Part shown: one piece after another, positions 1-8,503 of the stretch
How the letters are laid out: each line of letters starts with the position of its first letter
Numbering within the stretch: position 1 is the stretch's first letter
Source: Acidithiobacillus sp.
Lineage (GTDB): Bacteria > Pseudomonadota > Gammaproteobacteria > Acidithiobacillales > Acidithiobacillaceae
Length of the DNA stretch: 35,104 nt
Assembly (NCBI GenBank): GCA_027365525.1
Contig: DAHXMJ010000051.1
Span: 1 to 35,104 of the forward strand
Direction of reading: 5' to 3'
The notes under the pieces: model-generated
Databases searched by the model: none
Seen by the model: only the letters and a program-made list of their open reading frames with translations
Told to the model about the DNA's origin: nothing
Program-made: the position numbers and the translations under genes

Positions 1-1
1 T

Positions 2-301
2 CTCGAAGCCTCGCTGGAGGCAGGGGCAGAGGATGTGGTCAACGAGGGTGAGCGGATCGTGGTATACGCCGACCCCGCAGATCTGGAAACCGTTACCGCA
101 GCCCTCCGGGAAGCGGGAATCCCCCCGGAAGAGTCGGAAACCGGCATGATCCCGGAAACCACCGTGGAAATCGCGGGGGAGGAGGCGGAAAAGCTTCTGC
201 GACTGCTGGATGCCCTGGAAGAAAACGACGATGTCCAGAACGTCTACGCCAATTACAGCATCAGCGATGCGGAAATGGCACGTCTGGCCGCTGGTGCCTG
301 A
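2..301 (+). CDS. yebC: YebC/PmpR-family protein, C-terminal part (cut by window edge)
   Basis: The reading frame is open from base 2, so the gene begins outside the window; the GTG at 35 listed in the ORF track is internal. The visible end reads LEASLEAGAEDVVNEGE, then an acidic helix-rich segment and NVYANYSIS, which are typical of the C-terminal domain of the YebC/TACO1 family. Family members are DNA-binding transcriptional regulators or ribosome-associated factors that ease translation of difficult peptides; which role applies cannot be told from this fragment. It lies 9 bases before ruvC, the usual proteobacterial yebC-ruvC neighbourhood, so the two are probably co-transcribed. Family assignment is confident; exact function is not. 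Confidence 0.93.
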   Translation, partial: LEASLEAGAEDVVNEGERIVVYADPADLETVTAALREAGIPPEESETGMIPETTVEIAGEEAEKLLRLLDALEENDDVQNVYANYSISDAEMARLAAGA

Positions 302-310
302 CCGCGGCGG

Positions 311-817
311 ATGCGGATCATCGGCATAGACCCGGGCTCCCTCCGCACAGGCTTCGGGATCATTGACATGGCCGCCACCGGGCGGCTGAGCCACGTCGTG
401 CACGGCTGTCTGGATGTGTCTGGCCAGCCCTTCCTGACCCGCATCGCCGCCATCCACTCCCGTCTGGCCGGGATTCTGCAGGATTTTTCCCCGCAGGAAG
501 CCGCCATTGAATCCGTTTTCATGGCCCGAAACGCCGATTCTGCCCTGAAACTCGGACAGGCCAGGGGAGCCGCCCTGGTTGCCCTTCTGGGGAAGGGTCT
601 TCCGGTGGAAGAATATACAGCCCTGCAGATCAAGAAGGCTTCTGTAGGGGCGGGGCACGCAGGCAAGGAACAGGTACAGGAAATGGTCCGCCGGCTTCTG
701 GACCTGCCGGCACGCCCACAGGCCGATGCGGCGGATGCCCTGGCCTGTGCCATCTGCCACGCCCATCACGCCACAACACGACACCACTGGCAGGAACGGA
801 GAATCCCCGCCCGATGA
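311..817 (+). CDS. ruvC: RuvC Holliday-junction resolvase
   Basis: This is the endonuclease that cuts four-way DNA junctions during recombination repair, working with RuvAB. The 168-residue product begins MRIIGIDPGS, and the four expected acidic residues of the RNase H-like active site are present: D7, E67 (AAIESVF), D139 and D142 (ADAADAL). Length is close to the usual ~173 residues. The ATG at 311 puts the first catalytic Asp at the normal position 7. The stop overlaps the ruvA start as ATGA, implying translational coupling. It forms one operon with yebC upstream and ruvA-ruvB downstream. Confidence 0.97.
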   Translation: MRIIGIDPGSLRTGFGIIDMAATGRLSHVVHGCLDVSGQPFLTRIAAIHSRLAGILQDFSPQEAAIESVFMARNADSALKLGQARGAALVALLGKGLPVEEYTALQIKKASVGAGHAGKEQVQEMVRRLLDLPARPQADAADALACAICHAHHATTRHHWQERRIPAR

Positions 818-1395
818 TCGGCACACTGCAGGGTACCATTCTCCAGCGCCGCCCGCCCTGGCTCTGGCTGGATGTCCAGGGTGTGGGGTACGAGGTGGAA
901 ATGCCCCTTTCCAGCTTTTACGACATGGCGGCCGATGGCTCTCCCCTGCGGCTCTTCACACATCTTGCGATACGGGAGGACGCCCATCTGCTCTATGGTT
1001 TCCTGCATGCCGCGGATCGGGATCTCTTCCGCCAGCTGATCCGGGTAAACGGAATTGGTGGCAAGGTGGCCCTCGCCTGTCTTTCCGGACTGCAAGAGGG
1101 ACAGCTGCGCCAGGCACTCATGGATGGCAATACCCGCGTACTCACGGCCATCCCGGGCATCGGGGCCAAAACTGCCGAACGCATGGTGGTGGAACTGCGC
1201 GACAAGCTCGGAAATGCTTCTCCGGACAGCGGCGGGCCTTCCCTGGCCGGTGATCCCCGGCAGGAAGCCATTGCCGCCCTGCTCAGCCTTGGCTACCGGC
1301 AGGCAGAGGCGAGCCAGGCCATAGCAAGGCTTGATGGCGGGCTTGCCGTGGAAGAGATGATCCGCCAGGGGCTGCAGAGCCTGGCCAGACGCTGA
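814..1395 (+). CDS. ruvA: RuvA Holliday-junction DNA-binding subunit
   Basis: RuvA binds the Holliday junction as a tetramer and loads the RuvB motor for branch migration. The 193-residue product starts MIGTLQGTIL, the normal OB-fold N terminus, and has two helix-hairpin-helix motifs (near residues 71-90, LIRVNGIGGKVAL, and 106-125, LTAIPGIGAKTAERM). The C-terminal domain that contacts RuvB is recognisable by SLGYRQAEASQAI. Its ATG overlaps the ruvC stop by four bases. A 37-base gap separates it from ruvB. Nothing looks unusual. Confidence 0.97.
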   Translation: MIGTLQGTILQRRPPWLWLDVQGVGYEVEMPLSSFYDMAADGSPLRLFTHLAIREDAHLLYGFLHAADRDLFRQLIRVNGIGGKVALACLSGLQEGQLRQALMDGNTRVLTAIPGIGAKTAERMVVELRDKLGNASPDSGGPSLAGDPRQEAIAALLSLGYRQAEASQAIARLDGGLAVEEMIRQGLQSLARR

Positions 1396-1432
1396 CAGGG
1401 GAATTCCGTAACCGGAGGATGGTCATAGACGC

Positions 1433-2467
1433 ATGATGGACAGGGGCCCACTGAATTCCCAGGAGCATCCCGGCGACGGGGCCGATCACGCCCTGCGCCC
1501 GCGCCGGCTGGACGAGTACCTTGGACAGGCCCGCCTGCGCGAAAGCCTGTCACTTTTCATCGATGCAGCGCGCGCACGCGGAGAAGCCCTGGACCATGTG
1601 CTTCTTTTCGGTCCGCCGGGACTGGGCAAAACCACCCTGGCCCACATTATCGCCCTGGAAATGGGTGCGGGGCTCAAGGTAACCTCGGGACCGGTCCTCG
1701 ACAAGCCTGGGGACCTGGCTGCCATCCTGACCAACCTGCAGCCCCATGATGTGCTGTTTGTCGATGAAATCCACCGCCTGAGTCCGGTCGTGGAAGAGGT
1801 GCTCTATCCCGCCCTGGAGGATTTTGAACTGGATATCCTGATCGGAGAGGGACCTGCAGCGCGTTCCATCAAGATCGGTCTGCCTCCTTTCACCCTCATT
1901 GGGGCCACCACCCGGGCTGGGCTTCTGACCTCTCCGCTCCGGGACCGGTTTGGCATCAGTTTCCATCTGGAGTTTTACAGTGTGGACGAACTGGCGCAGA
2001 TCGTCTCCCGCTCGGCCGGGATTCTGGACACTCCCTTCAGCTCCGGCGGCGCACGGGAAATCGCCCGCCGCTCCCGTGGAACTCCCCGCATCGCGAACCG
2101 CCTGCTCCGCCGGGTACGTGACTATGCCCAGGTGCGTGGAAATGGCCACATTGACCAGGAAACGGCCCATGCCGCCCTGAAAATGATGGAAGTTGATGAA
2201 CACGGGTTCGACAGCCAGGACCGCAAGCTGCTGGGCGCCGTAATAGAGCGCTTTGGCGGCGGCCCGGTAGGCGTTGAAAGTCTGGCCGCCGCCATCGGCG
2301 AGGAACGGGGGACCATAGAAGATGTTCTGGAACCTTTCCTGATCCAGAGCGGGTACCTGATCCGGACCCCGCGGGGGCGCTGCGCCACAGAACAGAGCTA
2401 CCTAGCCCTGGGACTTCCACGGCCCACATCGTCCCGCCAGGAGGGAAACCTTTTTCATGGAAGCTGA
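1433..2467 (+). CDS. ruvB: RuvB Holliday-junction branch-migration ATPase
   Basis: This is the hexameric AAA+ motor that drives branch migration on RuvA-bound junctions. The 344-residue protein has Walker [12 protein letters not shown] (around residue 60), Walker B VDEIHRL, sensor GATTRAG, an arginine-finger region in SPLRDRFG, and the C-terminal winged helix ending with [11 protein letters not shown]. Two ATGs stand in tandem (1433 and 1436). A GGAGG at 1414-1418 is rather distant (about 14 bases), so the exact start between them is uncertain by one residue. The 3' end overlaps ybgC by 11 bases. Confidence 0.97.
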   Translation: MMDRGPLNSQEHPGDGADHALRPRRLDEYLGQARLRESLSLFIDAARARGEALDHVLLFGPPGLGKTTLAHIIALEMGAGLKVTSGPVLDKPGDLAAILTNLQPHDVLFVDEIHRLSPVVEEVLYPALEDFELDILIGEGPAARSIKIGLPPFTLIGATTRAGLLTSPLRDRFGISFHLEFYSVDELAQIVSRSAGILDTPFSSGGAREIARRSRGTPRIANRLLRRVRDYAQVRGNGHIDQETAHAALKMMEVDEHGFDSQDRKLLGAVIERFGGGPVGVESLAAAIGEERGTIEDVLEPFLIQSGYLIRTPRGRCATEQSYLALGLPRPTSSRQEGNLFHGS

Positions 2468-2894
2468 AAAACCGGCCGCCCATTCCCCCCGGGGGGAGTT
2501 CATGGTGCGGGTCTATTATGAAGATACGGACCTCGGCGGAGTGGTGTATCATGCGAACCATCTCCGCTTCATGGAACGGGCCCGTACCGAAATGCTGCGC
2601 GTCCACGGACTGGAGCTGGACCAGCTGGAACGCGACGATGGCGCCATTTTTGCCGTCCGCCGGGCCGAGCTGGACTATGTAGCTCCGGCACGTTTCAACC
2701 AGCTCCTGCTTGTGTCAACCAGGATTGACCGGGCCACCTCCGTGCGCATGGTTTTCCGCCAGGAAATTACGGCGGAGGAGCAGCTGCTCTGCTGCGGCAA
2801 GGTAGAGGTTGCCTGTCTGAATGCAGCAACCTTCCGTCCCCGGCGGATACCCCAGAGAATACTGCAAGCTTTCTTTCCTTCCCTACTTCCGTGA
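2457..2894 (+). CDS. ybgC: YbgC-type acyl-CoA thioesterase of the Tol-Pal cluster
   Basis: This is a hotdog-fold 4-hydroxybenzoyl-CoA thioesterase family protein that hydrolyses short acyl-CoA esters and is almost always encoded at the head of tol-pal operons. The 145-residue product carries the family signature [19 protein letters not shown] near residues 20-40, with the catalytic Asp in EDTDLGG. The start lies within the last codons of ruvB and is preceded by AGGAGGGA at a sensible distance. tolQ follows after six bases. The link to envelope function is by genomic association; its physiological substrate is not evident from sequence. Confidence 0.95.
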   Translation: MEAEKPAAHSPRGEFMVRVYYEDTDLGGVVYHANHLRFMERARTEMLRVHGLELDQLERDDGAIFAVRRAELDYVAPARFNQLLLVSTRIDRATSVRMVFRQEITAEEQLLCCGKVEVACLNAATFRPRRIPQRILQAFFPSLLP

Positions 2895-2900
2895 GTTGCC

Positions 2901-3602
2901 ATGGATCACCAGTCTGCCGTACCACATGCCCAGTCCCTTTCCCTCAGCCACCTGGTCCTTCATGCCAGCTGGGTAGTACAGGGAATCCTGCTGCTCCTGC
3001 TCGTTGCGTCCGTCGTCTCCTGGTTTGTCATCTTCCAGAAGGGCATGGTGTTTTCCAACGCCCAGAAAGGCCTGAAACGCTTTGAGAAACGCTTCTGGAG
3101 CGGCGGAGAGATGTCCCAGATCTACCAGGGGGTCAGCAACAACCCACAGCTGGACATGGGAGCCGGCAGCATCTTTTGCGCCGGATATGAGGAATTCCAG
3201 CGCCAGCGCAACAAATCCCGCGGCCCTGATGCCCTGGACGCAGCCAGGCGTGCGATGCGCGGGGCCCAGATACGGGAGGTCGGCCAGCTGGAAAGCAACC
3301 TTCCCCTTCTGGCATCCATTTCCTCCGTCAGTCCGTTTGTTGGTCTGCTGGGCACGGTCTGGGGGATCATGACGACCTTCATGAACATTGGGGCCGCCCA
3401 GCAGGCCACACTGGCGACCGTTGCTCCGCCCGTAGCCGAAGCCCTGATTGCCACACTGGCCGGGCTTTTCGCCGCCATTCCAGCGACATTTTTCTATAAC
3501 CGCTTTGTGCACCGGCTGGATGAACTGGATGCACATTATGAGGTTTTCATGGACGAGTTCACCAACATCCTGCACCGGCAGATCCCGGAGACTCACCCAT
3601 GA
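2901..3602 (+). CDS. tolQ: TolQ inner-membrane proton-channel subunit
   Basis: TolQ, with TolR, forms the proton-driven motor of the Tol-Pal system that constricts the outer membrane at division. The 233-residue protein shows the MotA/TolQ/ExbB layout: TM1 near residues 14-40 (WVVQGILLLLLVASVVSWF), a large cytoplasmic loop, then TM2 (SPFVGLLGTVWGIMTTF) and TM3 (ALIATLAGLFAAIPATFF) with the conserved small and polar residues. Its stop overlaps the tolR start (ATGA). Neighbours ybgC and tolR fix the identity as TolQ rather than ExbB. Confidence 0.95.
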   Translation: MDHQSAVPHAQSLSLSHLVLHASWVVQGILLLLLVASVVSWFVIFQKGMVFSNAQKGLKRFEKRFWSGGEMSQIYQGVSNNPQLDMGAGSIFCAGYEEFQRQRNKSRGPDALDAARRAMRGAQIREVGQLESNLPLLASISSVSPFVGLLGTVWGIMTTFMNIGAAQQATLATVAPPVAEALIATLAGLFAAIPATFFYNRFVHRLDELDAHYEVFMDEFTNILHRQIPETHP

Positions 3603-4009
3603 AAAGACGGCGCCTTCTGGCCGAGATGAACGTCGTTCCCTACATTGATGTCTCGCTGGTGCTGCTGGTGATCTTCATGCTTTCCGCGCCGCTGCTTACC
3701 CAGGGGGTCAATGTGAACCTGCCCAAGGGAGCCAGCAGGCCAGTCTCCGACAAGACTCCGCCCATTGTCATCTCGGTAACCCGGACTGGATCGCTGTCCC
3801 TCCAGTACAAGGACCAGCATGAAAACCCGACACTTGCCAGCCTGGTCGGGGCCATCCATGCAATCGCCGGCGGACGTGCCGCCCAGGCCCAGGTTCTGGT
3901 CGGTGGAGACGCACATGTGGATTATGGAAAGGTCATGGCAGTCATGGCCCGGCTGCAGAAGGCCGGAATATCCCACGTCGGCCTTCTGACCCGTCCGGAG
4001 GCGCATTGA
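3599..4009 (+). CDS. tolR: TolR inner-membrane motor subunit
   Basis: TolR is the ExbD/TolR-family partner of TolQ that couples proton flux to TolA. The 136-residue product has a short cytoplasmic N terminus, one TM segment (VSLVLLVIFMLSAPLL, about residues 18-34) with the essential membrane Asp at position 17 (PYIDVSL), and a periplasmic domain. Start overlaps the tolQ stop as ATGA; the end overlaps the tolA start as TTGA. Slightly shorter than the E. coli protein (about 142) but complete. Confidence 0.95.
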   Translation: MKRRRLLAEMNVVPYIDVSLVLLVIFMLSAPLLTQGVNVNLPKGASRPVSDKTPPIVISVTRTGSLSLQYKDQHENPTLASLVGAIHAIAGGRAAQAQVLVGGDAHVDYGKVMAVMARLQKAGISHVGLLTRPEAH

Positions 4010-4956
4010 AACGGGATCCCCGAATACGGCCTTTTCTGCTTGCGGCGGCGCTGAATGTGGCCGTTCTGGCGGCCCTGTTCCTGACCTTTCATGTCCAGAT
4101 TCCAGAAACATCGCCAGCGCCGATGGAAGCCAGCCTGGAGGGGGCGATGCCTCCCCGGCCTGCCCCGGAACCACAGCACCGGCCCCAGCCTGCACCGGCA
4201 CCCCGGCCCGTACCGAAACCTGAGCCCAGGGCGGTTCCAGTCCCTCCCCCACCAGCCCCCAAGCCTGCCCCAGCCCCGGTTCCGAAAAGAAACACGGTCC
4301 AGAAATCCACCAGCCAGCTTGCGGCCGAACGTGCCCGGGCAGAGAAAACTGCTGAACAGCTGGCGCTGAAGAAGGCGGCGGCGGAGAAGGCGGCGGCGGA
4401 GAAGGCGGCGGCGGAGAAGGCGGCAGCGGAGAAGGCGGCAGCGGAGAAGGCGGCAGCGGAGAAGGCGGCAGCGGAGAAGGCGGCAGCGGAGAAGGCGGCA
4501 GCGGCAAGGCGTGCTGCATCCCTGAAGAAACAGCTTGCGGAGGAGGCTGTCAAAGCGGCGGAGGCTGCACGGGCAAAGGCACTCCAGCAGCAGCTGGAAG
4601 CGAGGGCAAAACTTCAGGCAGAAGCCAATCTCGCCGCTGCCCGTGCCCAGCAGGCGGCCGAAAACCAGAAGCTTTCGGTGCTGTTCTCCCAGGAAATCCA
4701 CCAGCGGGTTTACAATGCATGGAATACCAGTTTTGCGGCATCACTCAACTGCGTGGTGCAGATTGAACTGAGTCCAACGGGCAGTCTCATTGGCCCTCCG
4801 GTCATTGTCCGCTCCAGTGGCAGCGCCCAGTTTGACCAGGCGGTGGTCCAGACGGTAGCACGGGCCGCTCCCTTCGTACCCCCTATTGGCCTATCCTATG
4901 GGATCTATAAAGAAGTGGATATCAAATTCAATGCCGAGGATCTCAATCATGGCTAA
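4006..4956 (+). CDS. tolA: TolA envelope-spanning energy transducer
   Basis: TolA links the TolQR motor in the inner membrane to Pal/TolB at the outer membrane. I use the TTG at 4006: it overlaps the tolR stop and is the only start that keeps the N-terminal membrane anchor (FLLAAALNVAVLAALFLTF, about residues 10-28). After it come a Pro-rich stretch (residues 45-95), a long Ala/Lys/Glu helical domain II containing eight perfect AEKAA units, and a compact C-terminal domain III with TonB-C-like strands (CVVQIELSPTG, KEVDIKF). The product has 316 residues. The minus-strand Pro/Ser ORF opposite the repeat is a shadow. Confidence 0.94.
   Translation: MKRDPRIRPFLLAAALNVAVLAALFLTFHVQIPETSPAPMEASLEGAMPPRPAPEPQHRPQPAPAPRPVPKPEPRAVPVPPPPAPKPAPAPVPKRNTVQKSTSQLAAERARAEKTAEQLALKKAAAEKAAAEKAAAEKAAAEKAAAEKAAAEKAAAEKAAAEKAAAARRAASLKKQLAEEAVKAAEAARAKALQQQLEARAKLQAEANLAAARAQQAAENQKLSVLFSQEIHQRVYNAWNTSFAASLNCVVQIELSPTGSLIGPPVIVRSSGSAQFDQAVVQTVARAAPFVPPIGLSYGIYKEVDIKFNAEDLNHG
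4381..4500 (+). repeat. 15-bp tandem repeat inside tolA (8 units)
   Basis: Eight directly adjacent 15-base units of the form gcggagaaggcggcR encode AEKAA. The first two end in G and the last six in A. The array keeps the reading frame and lengthens the helical rod of TolA in five-residue steps. Near-identity of the units suggests recent expansion by slippage or recombination, so copy number may vary between strains. Confidence 0.97.
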
Positions 4957-6217
4957 ACGGTTCTGGATGCTTCTGCTCGCGCTCACAGGGTTCGGCATTG
5001 CACAGTCTTCACAGGCTGCACTCACGGTCGAAGTCACCAAAAGCGTATCTTCTACGCTACCCATCGCCATCCCTTCCTTTGGCCCGGGAGTCCCCGGACA
5101 GCCGTCGGTTGCCCAGGTGGTACGGGATGATCTTAGCCACAGCGGGATGTTCAACGTCCTGGCCCCCGCCACCTACCCCTCGGATCCGCACGGTCCTGGC
5201 GGCGTACAGGCAGGCCCCTGGGCTGCTGCGGGCGCCACGGGCCTTGCAGTAGGCTCCGTCATCCCGGAAGCCGGGGGATATGCTGTCAGCGTCTATGTCT
5301 ACAATGTGGCAACGGGGAAAGAACTGGCCGCAAAACGCTTCAGCTGCCCTGCGAACGAACTCCACATGACGGCTCACCATGTTGCCGACGCAATATATGA
5401 AGCCTTTACTGGCAAACCCGGTCCTTTTGCCCACCGCATTGCCTATGTCCGGAAACTCGGCCGCCAGTATGAACTGCTGGTTGCGGAATCCGATGGCTGG
5501 GACCCCCATGTGGTCGTCCAGGGACTAATGCCCATTTTTTCGGTAACCTGGTCACCAGACAACCGCAGTCTGGCCTATGTCACCTACCTGAATGGCCGGG
5601 CAACCATCTTTGTCCAGAACCTCGCTACCGGCCAGCGGCGGGCAGTTGCACCGGGTGGAGAAATTGTCAGCGCGCCGGCCTTTTCTCCTGGGGGTAACCG
5701 GCTGGCCTACGCCCGCGCACAGGGCGGGGAAACCAACATCTATACTGTCAGCCTGGCAACAGGACAGAGACAGCAGCTGACCCATGACCAGAGCATCAAT
5801 ACCTCTCCTACCTGGGCGCCAGGAGGCCAGCAGATCGCCTTTGTTTCTGACCGCGCTGGCAGTCCGCAGATCTACGCCATGGATAGCAGCGGCGGGAACG
5901 TTCGCCGCCTGAGCTACAGCGGCACCTACAATGCGGGACCGGTTTTTTCTCCAGCCGGGAATGCCATTGCCTTCATTCACCGGACCAGCGGCGTCTATGC
6001 CCTGGCTGTAATGAGACCGGATGGCAGTGGTCTCCGCATTCTGGATGCCCAAGGAAACTGCGACCATCCCAGTTTTTCCAGCAATGGCCAGATGGTACTG
6101 TATGGTACGGAACGGGGAGGACGGAAGGTCCTCGCCGAAGCCAGCACTGATGGAAAAACACTGGCCATCCTCCACAGCACCATGGGAGCCGACAGCCAGC
6201 CGGCATGGTCCCACTGA
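4949..6217 (+). CDS. tolB: TolB periplasmic beta-propeller protein
   Basis: TolB is the periplasmic partner of Pal and TolA. The ORF track opens at 4886, but the ATG at 4949 is preferred: it gives a clean signal peptide (MAKRFWMLLLALTGFGIAQSSQA) and has GAGGA at 4935-4939. It overlaps the tolA stop by eight bases. The 422-residue protein has an N-terminal domain followed by propeller blades with repeated SPGGNRLAYA, APGGQQIAFVSDR and SPAGNAIAF motifs typical of TolB. It is the last gene of this operon. Unlike the common arrangement, pal does not follow on the same strand. Confidence 0.95.
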   Translation: MAKRFWMLLLALTGFGIAQSSQAALTVEVTKSVSSTLPIAIPSFGPGVPGQPSVAQVVRDDLSHSGMFNVLAPATYPSDPHGPGGVQAGPWAAAGATGLAVGSVIPEAGGYAVSVYVYNVATGKELAAKRFSCPANELHMTAHHVADAIYEAFTGKPGPFAHRIAYVRKLGRQYELLVAESDGWDPHVVVQGLMPIFSVTWSPDNRSLAYVTYLNGRATIFVQNLATGQRRAVAPGGEIVSAPAFSPGGNRLAYARAQGGETNIYTVSLATGQRQQLTHDQSINTSPTWAPGGQQIAFVSDRAGSPQIYAMDSSGGNVRRLSYSGTYNAGPVFSPAGNAIAFIHRTSGVYALAVMRPDGSGLRILDAQGNCDHPSFSSNGQMVLYGTERGGRKVLAEASTDGKTLAILHSTMGADSQPAWSH

Positions 6218-6219
6218 TC

Positions 6220-6255
6220 CGGTCTGGCCTGCCAGACCGCGAGCAACAGGTTTTT
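6220..6255 (+). terminator. Hairpin terminator after tolB
   Basis: An eight-base perfect stem CGGTCTGG / CCAGACCG with the tetraloop CCTG begins just after the tolB stop. A run of five T follows 11 bases past the stem. It fits a rho-independent terminator for the tol operon, although the T run is not immediately adjacent. Confidence 0.6.
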
Positions 6256-6262
6256 CCATCGC

Positions 6263-6284
6263 GGGGGCCTACATGCAGGCCCCC
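6263..6284. terminator. GC-rich hairpin between convergent tolB and queC
   Basis: A perfect eight-base stem GGGGGCCT / AGGCCCCC with loop ACATGC lies 11 bases beyond the queC stop (on the minus strand) and 45 bases after tolB. It has no clear T tract on either side. Its position between two converging genes suggests bidirectional termination or protection of transcript ends. Confidence 0.5.
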
Positions 6285-6295
6285 TGCTTCCAGGC

Positions 6296-6979
6296 TCAGA
6301 TATATGGTGTGGGATCAGGAATTCCGGCCTGGATGAACCCTTCGCTGCGGAGGCGGCAGCTGTCACACCGACCACAGGAACGTCCTTCCCGGTCCAGTTG
6401 GTAGCAGGAACGCGTCAGCCCATAGTTCACGCCAAGCTGGCTGCCCAGACGGATGATTTCACTTTTGCGCAGGAACTGCAGGGGTGCATGGATCCGCATG
6501 GTCCGGCCTTCACTTCCAGCACGGGTGGCCTGGTTGGCCAGTTCCTCAAACGCCAGTACAAAACCAGGACGGCAGTCCGGATAGCCGCTGTAATCCTGGC
6601 TGTTGACCCCCACAAAAATGTCCTGGCTTCCCAGAACTTCAGCCCATGCCAGGGCAATGGACAGAAATACGGTATTGCGCGCAGGAACATAGGTGAGCGG
6701 GATACCGCCGCCCCTTTCCTCACCACCACCTTCAGGGACGGCAAGACTCTCATCCGTAAGTGCCGATCCGCCGATGGCCCGCAGGTCCAGGGGAAACACC
6801 CGGTGGCTTTCCGCTCCCAGTATCTTGGAAATCTGCTGTGCGTAGCGCAGTTCGGCGGAATGGCGCTGCCCGTAATCGAAGGAAAGGGTATGCACGGCAA
6901 AACCATCACGGCACGCAAGAGCCAGAACGGTCGCGGAATCAAGACCACCGGAAAGCAGTACCACAGCTGGCCTGCGCAT
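6296..6979 (-). CDS. queC: 7-cyano-7-deazaguanine (preQ0) synthase QueC
   Basis: QueC converts 7-carboxy-7-deazaguanine to preQ0 using ATP and ammonia in the queuosine pathway. The 227-residue protein has the PP-loop ATP-binding motif [12 protein letters not shown] at the N terminus, the conserved SFDYGQRH and [16 protein letters not shown] segments, and a C-terminal zinc site of four cysteines ([18 protein letters not shown]). A GGAGAGG ribosome site precedes the ATG. It follows queE by 18 bases on the same strand and is the last gene of the pal-cpoB-queE-queC unit. Confidence 0.96.
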   Translation of the reverse strand: MRRPAVVLLSGGLDSATVLALACRDGFAVHTLSFDYGQRHSAELRYAQQISKILGAESHRVFPLDLRAIGGSALTDESLAVPEGGGEERGGGIPLTYVPARNTVFLSIALAWAEVLGSQDIFVGVNSQDYSGYPDCRPGFVLAFEELANQATRAGSEGRTMRIHAPLQFLRKSEIIRLGSQLGVNYGLTRSCYQLDREGRSCGRCDSCRLRSEGFIQAGIPDPTPYI

Positions 6980-6997
6980 GGGTCCTCTCCCTTCTTC

Positions 6998-7639
6998 TCA
7001 GTGCCCAGGTTCATCCCCCCAGATCAGCTTGTGCAGCTGGATCTGGAGGCGGACGGGAAGCCGGTCTGCAAGTATCCAGGAAGCCAGGTCCCGAACCGGC
7101 AGCTGGGTGTATGAAGGCGAAAGCAGGATCTCGCAGCGGTCCCACAGCTGGTGTTCTTCCAGAATTTTTCGGGCCCACTCATAGTCTTCCCGGCTGCAGA
7201 GGACCATTTTTACCTGGTCTCCAGAACCGAGAAATCCCAGGTTGGGCCAGTAGTTCCGTACCACCTCTCCGGAACCGGGTGTCTTGAGGTCCAGAATTTT
7301 GATAACCCTAGGGTCGACCTCTGCCACAGGAAGTGCACCGCTGGTCTCAAGGTATACCTCATGTCCGCGGTCGCAGAGGGCCGAGAGGAGACCATGGACT
7401 TCTGGCTGTGCCAGGGGCTCCCCACCAGTCACAACCACCAGCCGGCAGCCATGCGCGGCTACCTGGTCCAGAATGGCGTCTATCTCCTGCCATTCCCCGC
7501 CATGGAAGGCGTAGGCCGTATCACAGTACTGGCAGCGCAGGGGGCAGCCGGTCAGGCGCACAAAAGTGGCTGGCCGGCCTACACTCGCCGTTTCCCCCTG
7601 AAGACTACAGAAGATCTCTGTGATGCGCAGCCGGGACAT
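6998..7639 (-). CDS. queE: 7-carboxy-7-deazaguanine synthase QueE (radical SAM)
   Basis: QueE rearranges 6-carboxytetrahydropterin to 7-carboxy-7-deazaguanine, the step before QueC. The 213-residue protein begins MSRLRITEIFCSLQGET, the typical QueE opening, followed by the iron-sulfur cluster motif CPLRCQYCDT (C-x3-C-x2-C, about residues 32-39) and the SAM-binding VTGGEP. It starts six bases after the cpoB stop, indicating co-transcription with pal and cpoB. The 649-residue ORF on the opposite strand is an antisense shadow. Confidence 0.96.
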   Translation of the reverse strand: MSRLRITEIFCSLQGETASVGRPATFVRLTGCPLRCQYCDTAYAFHGGEWQEIDAILDQVAAHGCRLVVVTGGEPLAQPEVHGLLSALCDRGHEVYLETSGALPVAEVDPRVIKILDLKTPGSGEVVRNYWPNLGFLGSGDQVKMVLCSREDYEWARKILEEHQLWDRCEILLSPSYTQLPVRDLASWILADRLPVRLQIQLHKLIWGDEPGH

Positions 7640-7645
7640 GACAGA

Positions 7646-8488
7646 TCAGTGGGACAGGGCCTGCAGTTCAGCCTGGGCCCTCTGAGCGGCCGGGGTTCTT
7701 GGATATTTCTTCAGCACCAGGTTAAGTGCAGACCTGGCCCGCCCTGGCTGGCCCAGGGACTGGTAGATCTCGGCAATACGCAGCAGCGCCTCGGGCGCCT
7801 TGCTGCTCTGCTGGTAATTCTGGACAACGGTTTCCAGGCTGCCGATGGCAGCCTGGTTCTGTCCGAGAACGTACTGGGCCTGACCGAGCCAGTAATAGGC
7901 ATCCACAACCAGGCTGCTCTGGGAATACTGCTGGATAAAACCCTGAAGTGCGGTCACGGCTGTGCCATATTTTCCTTCCCGCAGATAGTCGAACGCCCTA
8001 GCGTACTCTTTCTGTCCAAGGCCCTGAACTACGGGGGCAGACGCACTGCCGGCGGCCGAGGTTACAGCCTCTCCCGACAGGGCTGGGGCGACAGCTGCGG
8101 GCCCCTGTGCGGGGGCGCTCCCCGTACTGGCCGTCGCGGCAGTTGCCGCACCCCCGCCCATCGCGGCCACAGTCGCGGCCAGGGCATCCAGTTTGGTACT
8201 CATGGCTGCCTGGCGGGTTTTCAGGTCATGCGTGCGCGTTTCCAGTTCTCCCCGCAGGTTCCGGAGTTCCTGGTCCATGCGCTGGTAACGGTTCAGGAGA
8301 TCCCCCAAGGCAGTCTGGCTTCCCCGGCTAGCTTTCTGGATGGCGATCAGGCTGTTCAGCTCCCCCTGCATGACCGCCACCTGCTGCTGCAGCTGCCGGA
8401 TTTTTGCCCGGGAAGACTCGGCGGATGCCCATGGGCTCGCCATAAGGAGTGCGGCAGCTGCCACACAGGACACCACCCTGCGTTTCAT
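7646..8488 (-). CDS. cpoB: CpoB/YbgF Tol-Pal coordinator with coiled coil and TPR repeats
   Basis: CpoB is a periplasmic protein that coordinates Tol-Pal outer-membrane constriction with peptidoglycan synthesis. The 280-residue product has a signal peptide (MKRRVVSCVAAAALLMASPWASA) and a coiled-coil segment with heptads (IRQLQQQVAVMQGELNSL). An Ala/Ser/Pro linker follows, then a C-terminal TPR domain of about 125 residues (YDYLREGKYGTAV-like helices, YYWLGQAQYVLGQ). It sits between pal and queE as in many proteobacteria. Pal starts 15 bases upstream on the same strand. Confidence 0.93.
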   Translation of the reverse strand: MKRRVVSCVAAAALLMASPWASAESSRAKIRQLQQQVAVMQGELNSLIAIQKASRGSQTALGDLLNRYQRMDQELRNLRGELETRTHDLKTRQAAMSTKLDALAATVAAMGGGAATAATASTGSAPAQGPAAVAPALSGEAVTSAAGSASAPVVQGLGQKEYARAFDYLREGKYGTAVTALQGFIQQYSQSSLVVDAYYWLGQAQYVLGQNQAAIGSLETVVQNYQQSSKAPEALLRIAEIYQSLGQPGRARSALNLVLKKYPRTPAAQRAQAELQALSH

Positions 8489-8503
8489 CCGCTGGAAACC
8501 TCC

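Noticed and set aside
1550-2606. Two minus-strand ORFs (1550-2203, 2037-2606)
   Set aside because: Antisense to ruvB and ybgC; a by-product of GC-rich codon usage.
3593-4519. Minus-strand ORF of 308 residues with PPSPLPPS repeats
   Set aside because: It is the antisense reading of the tolA AEKAA repeat; no ribosome site or domain.
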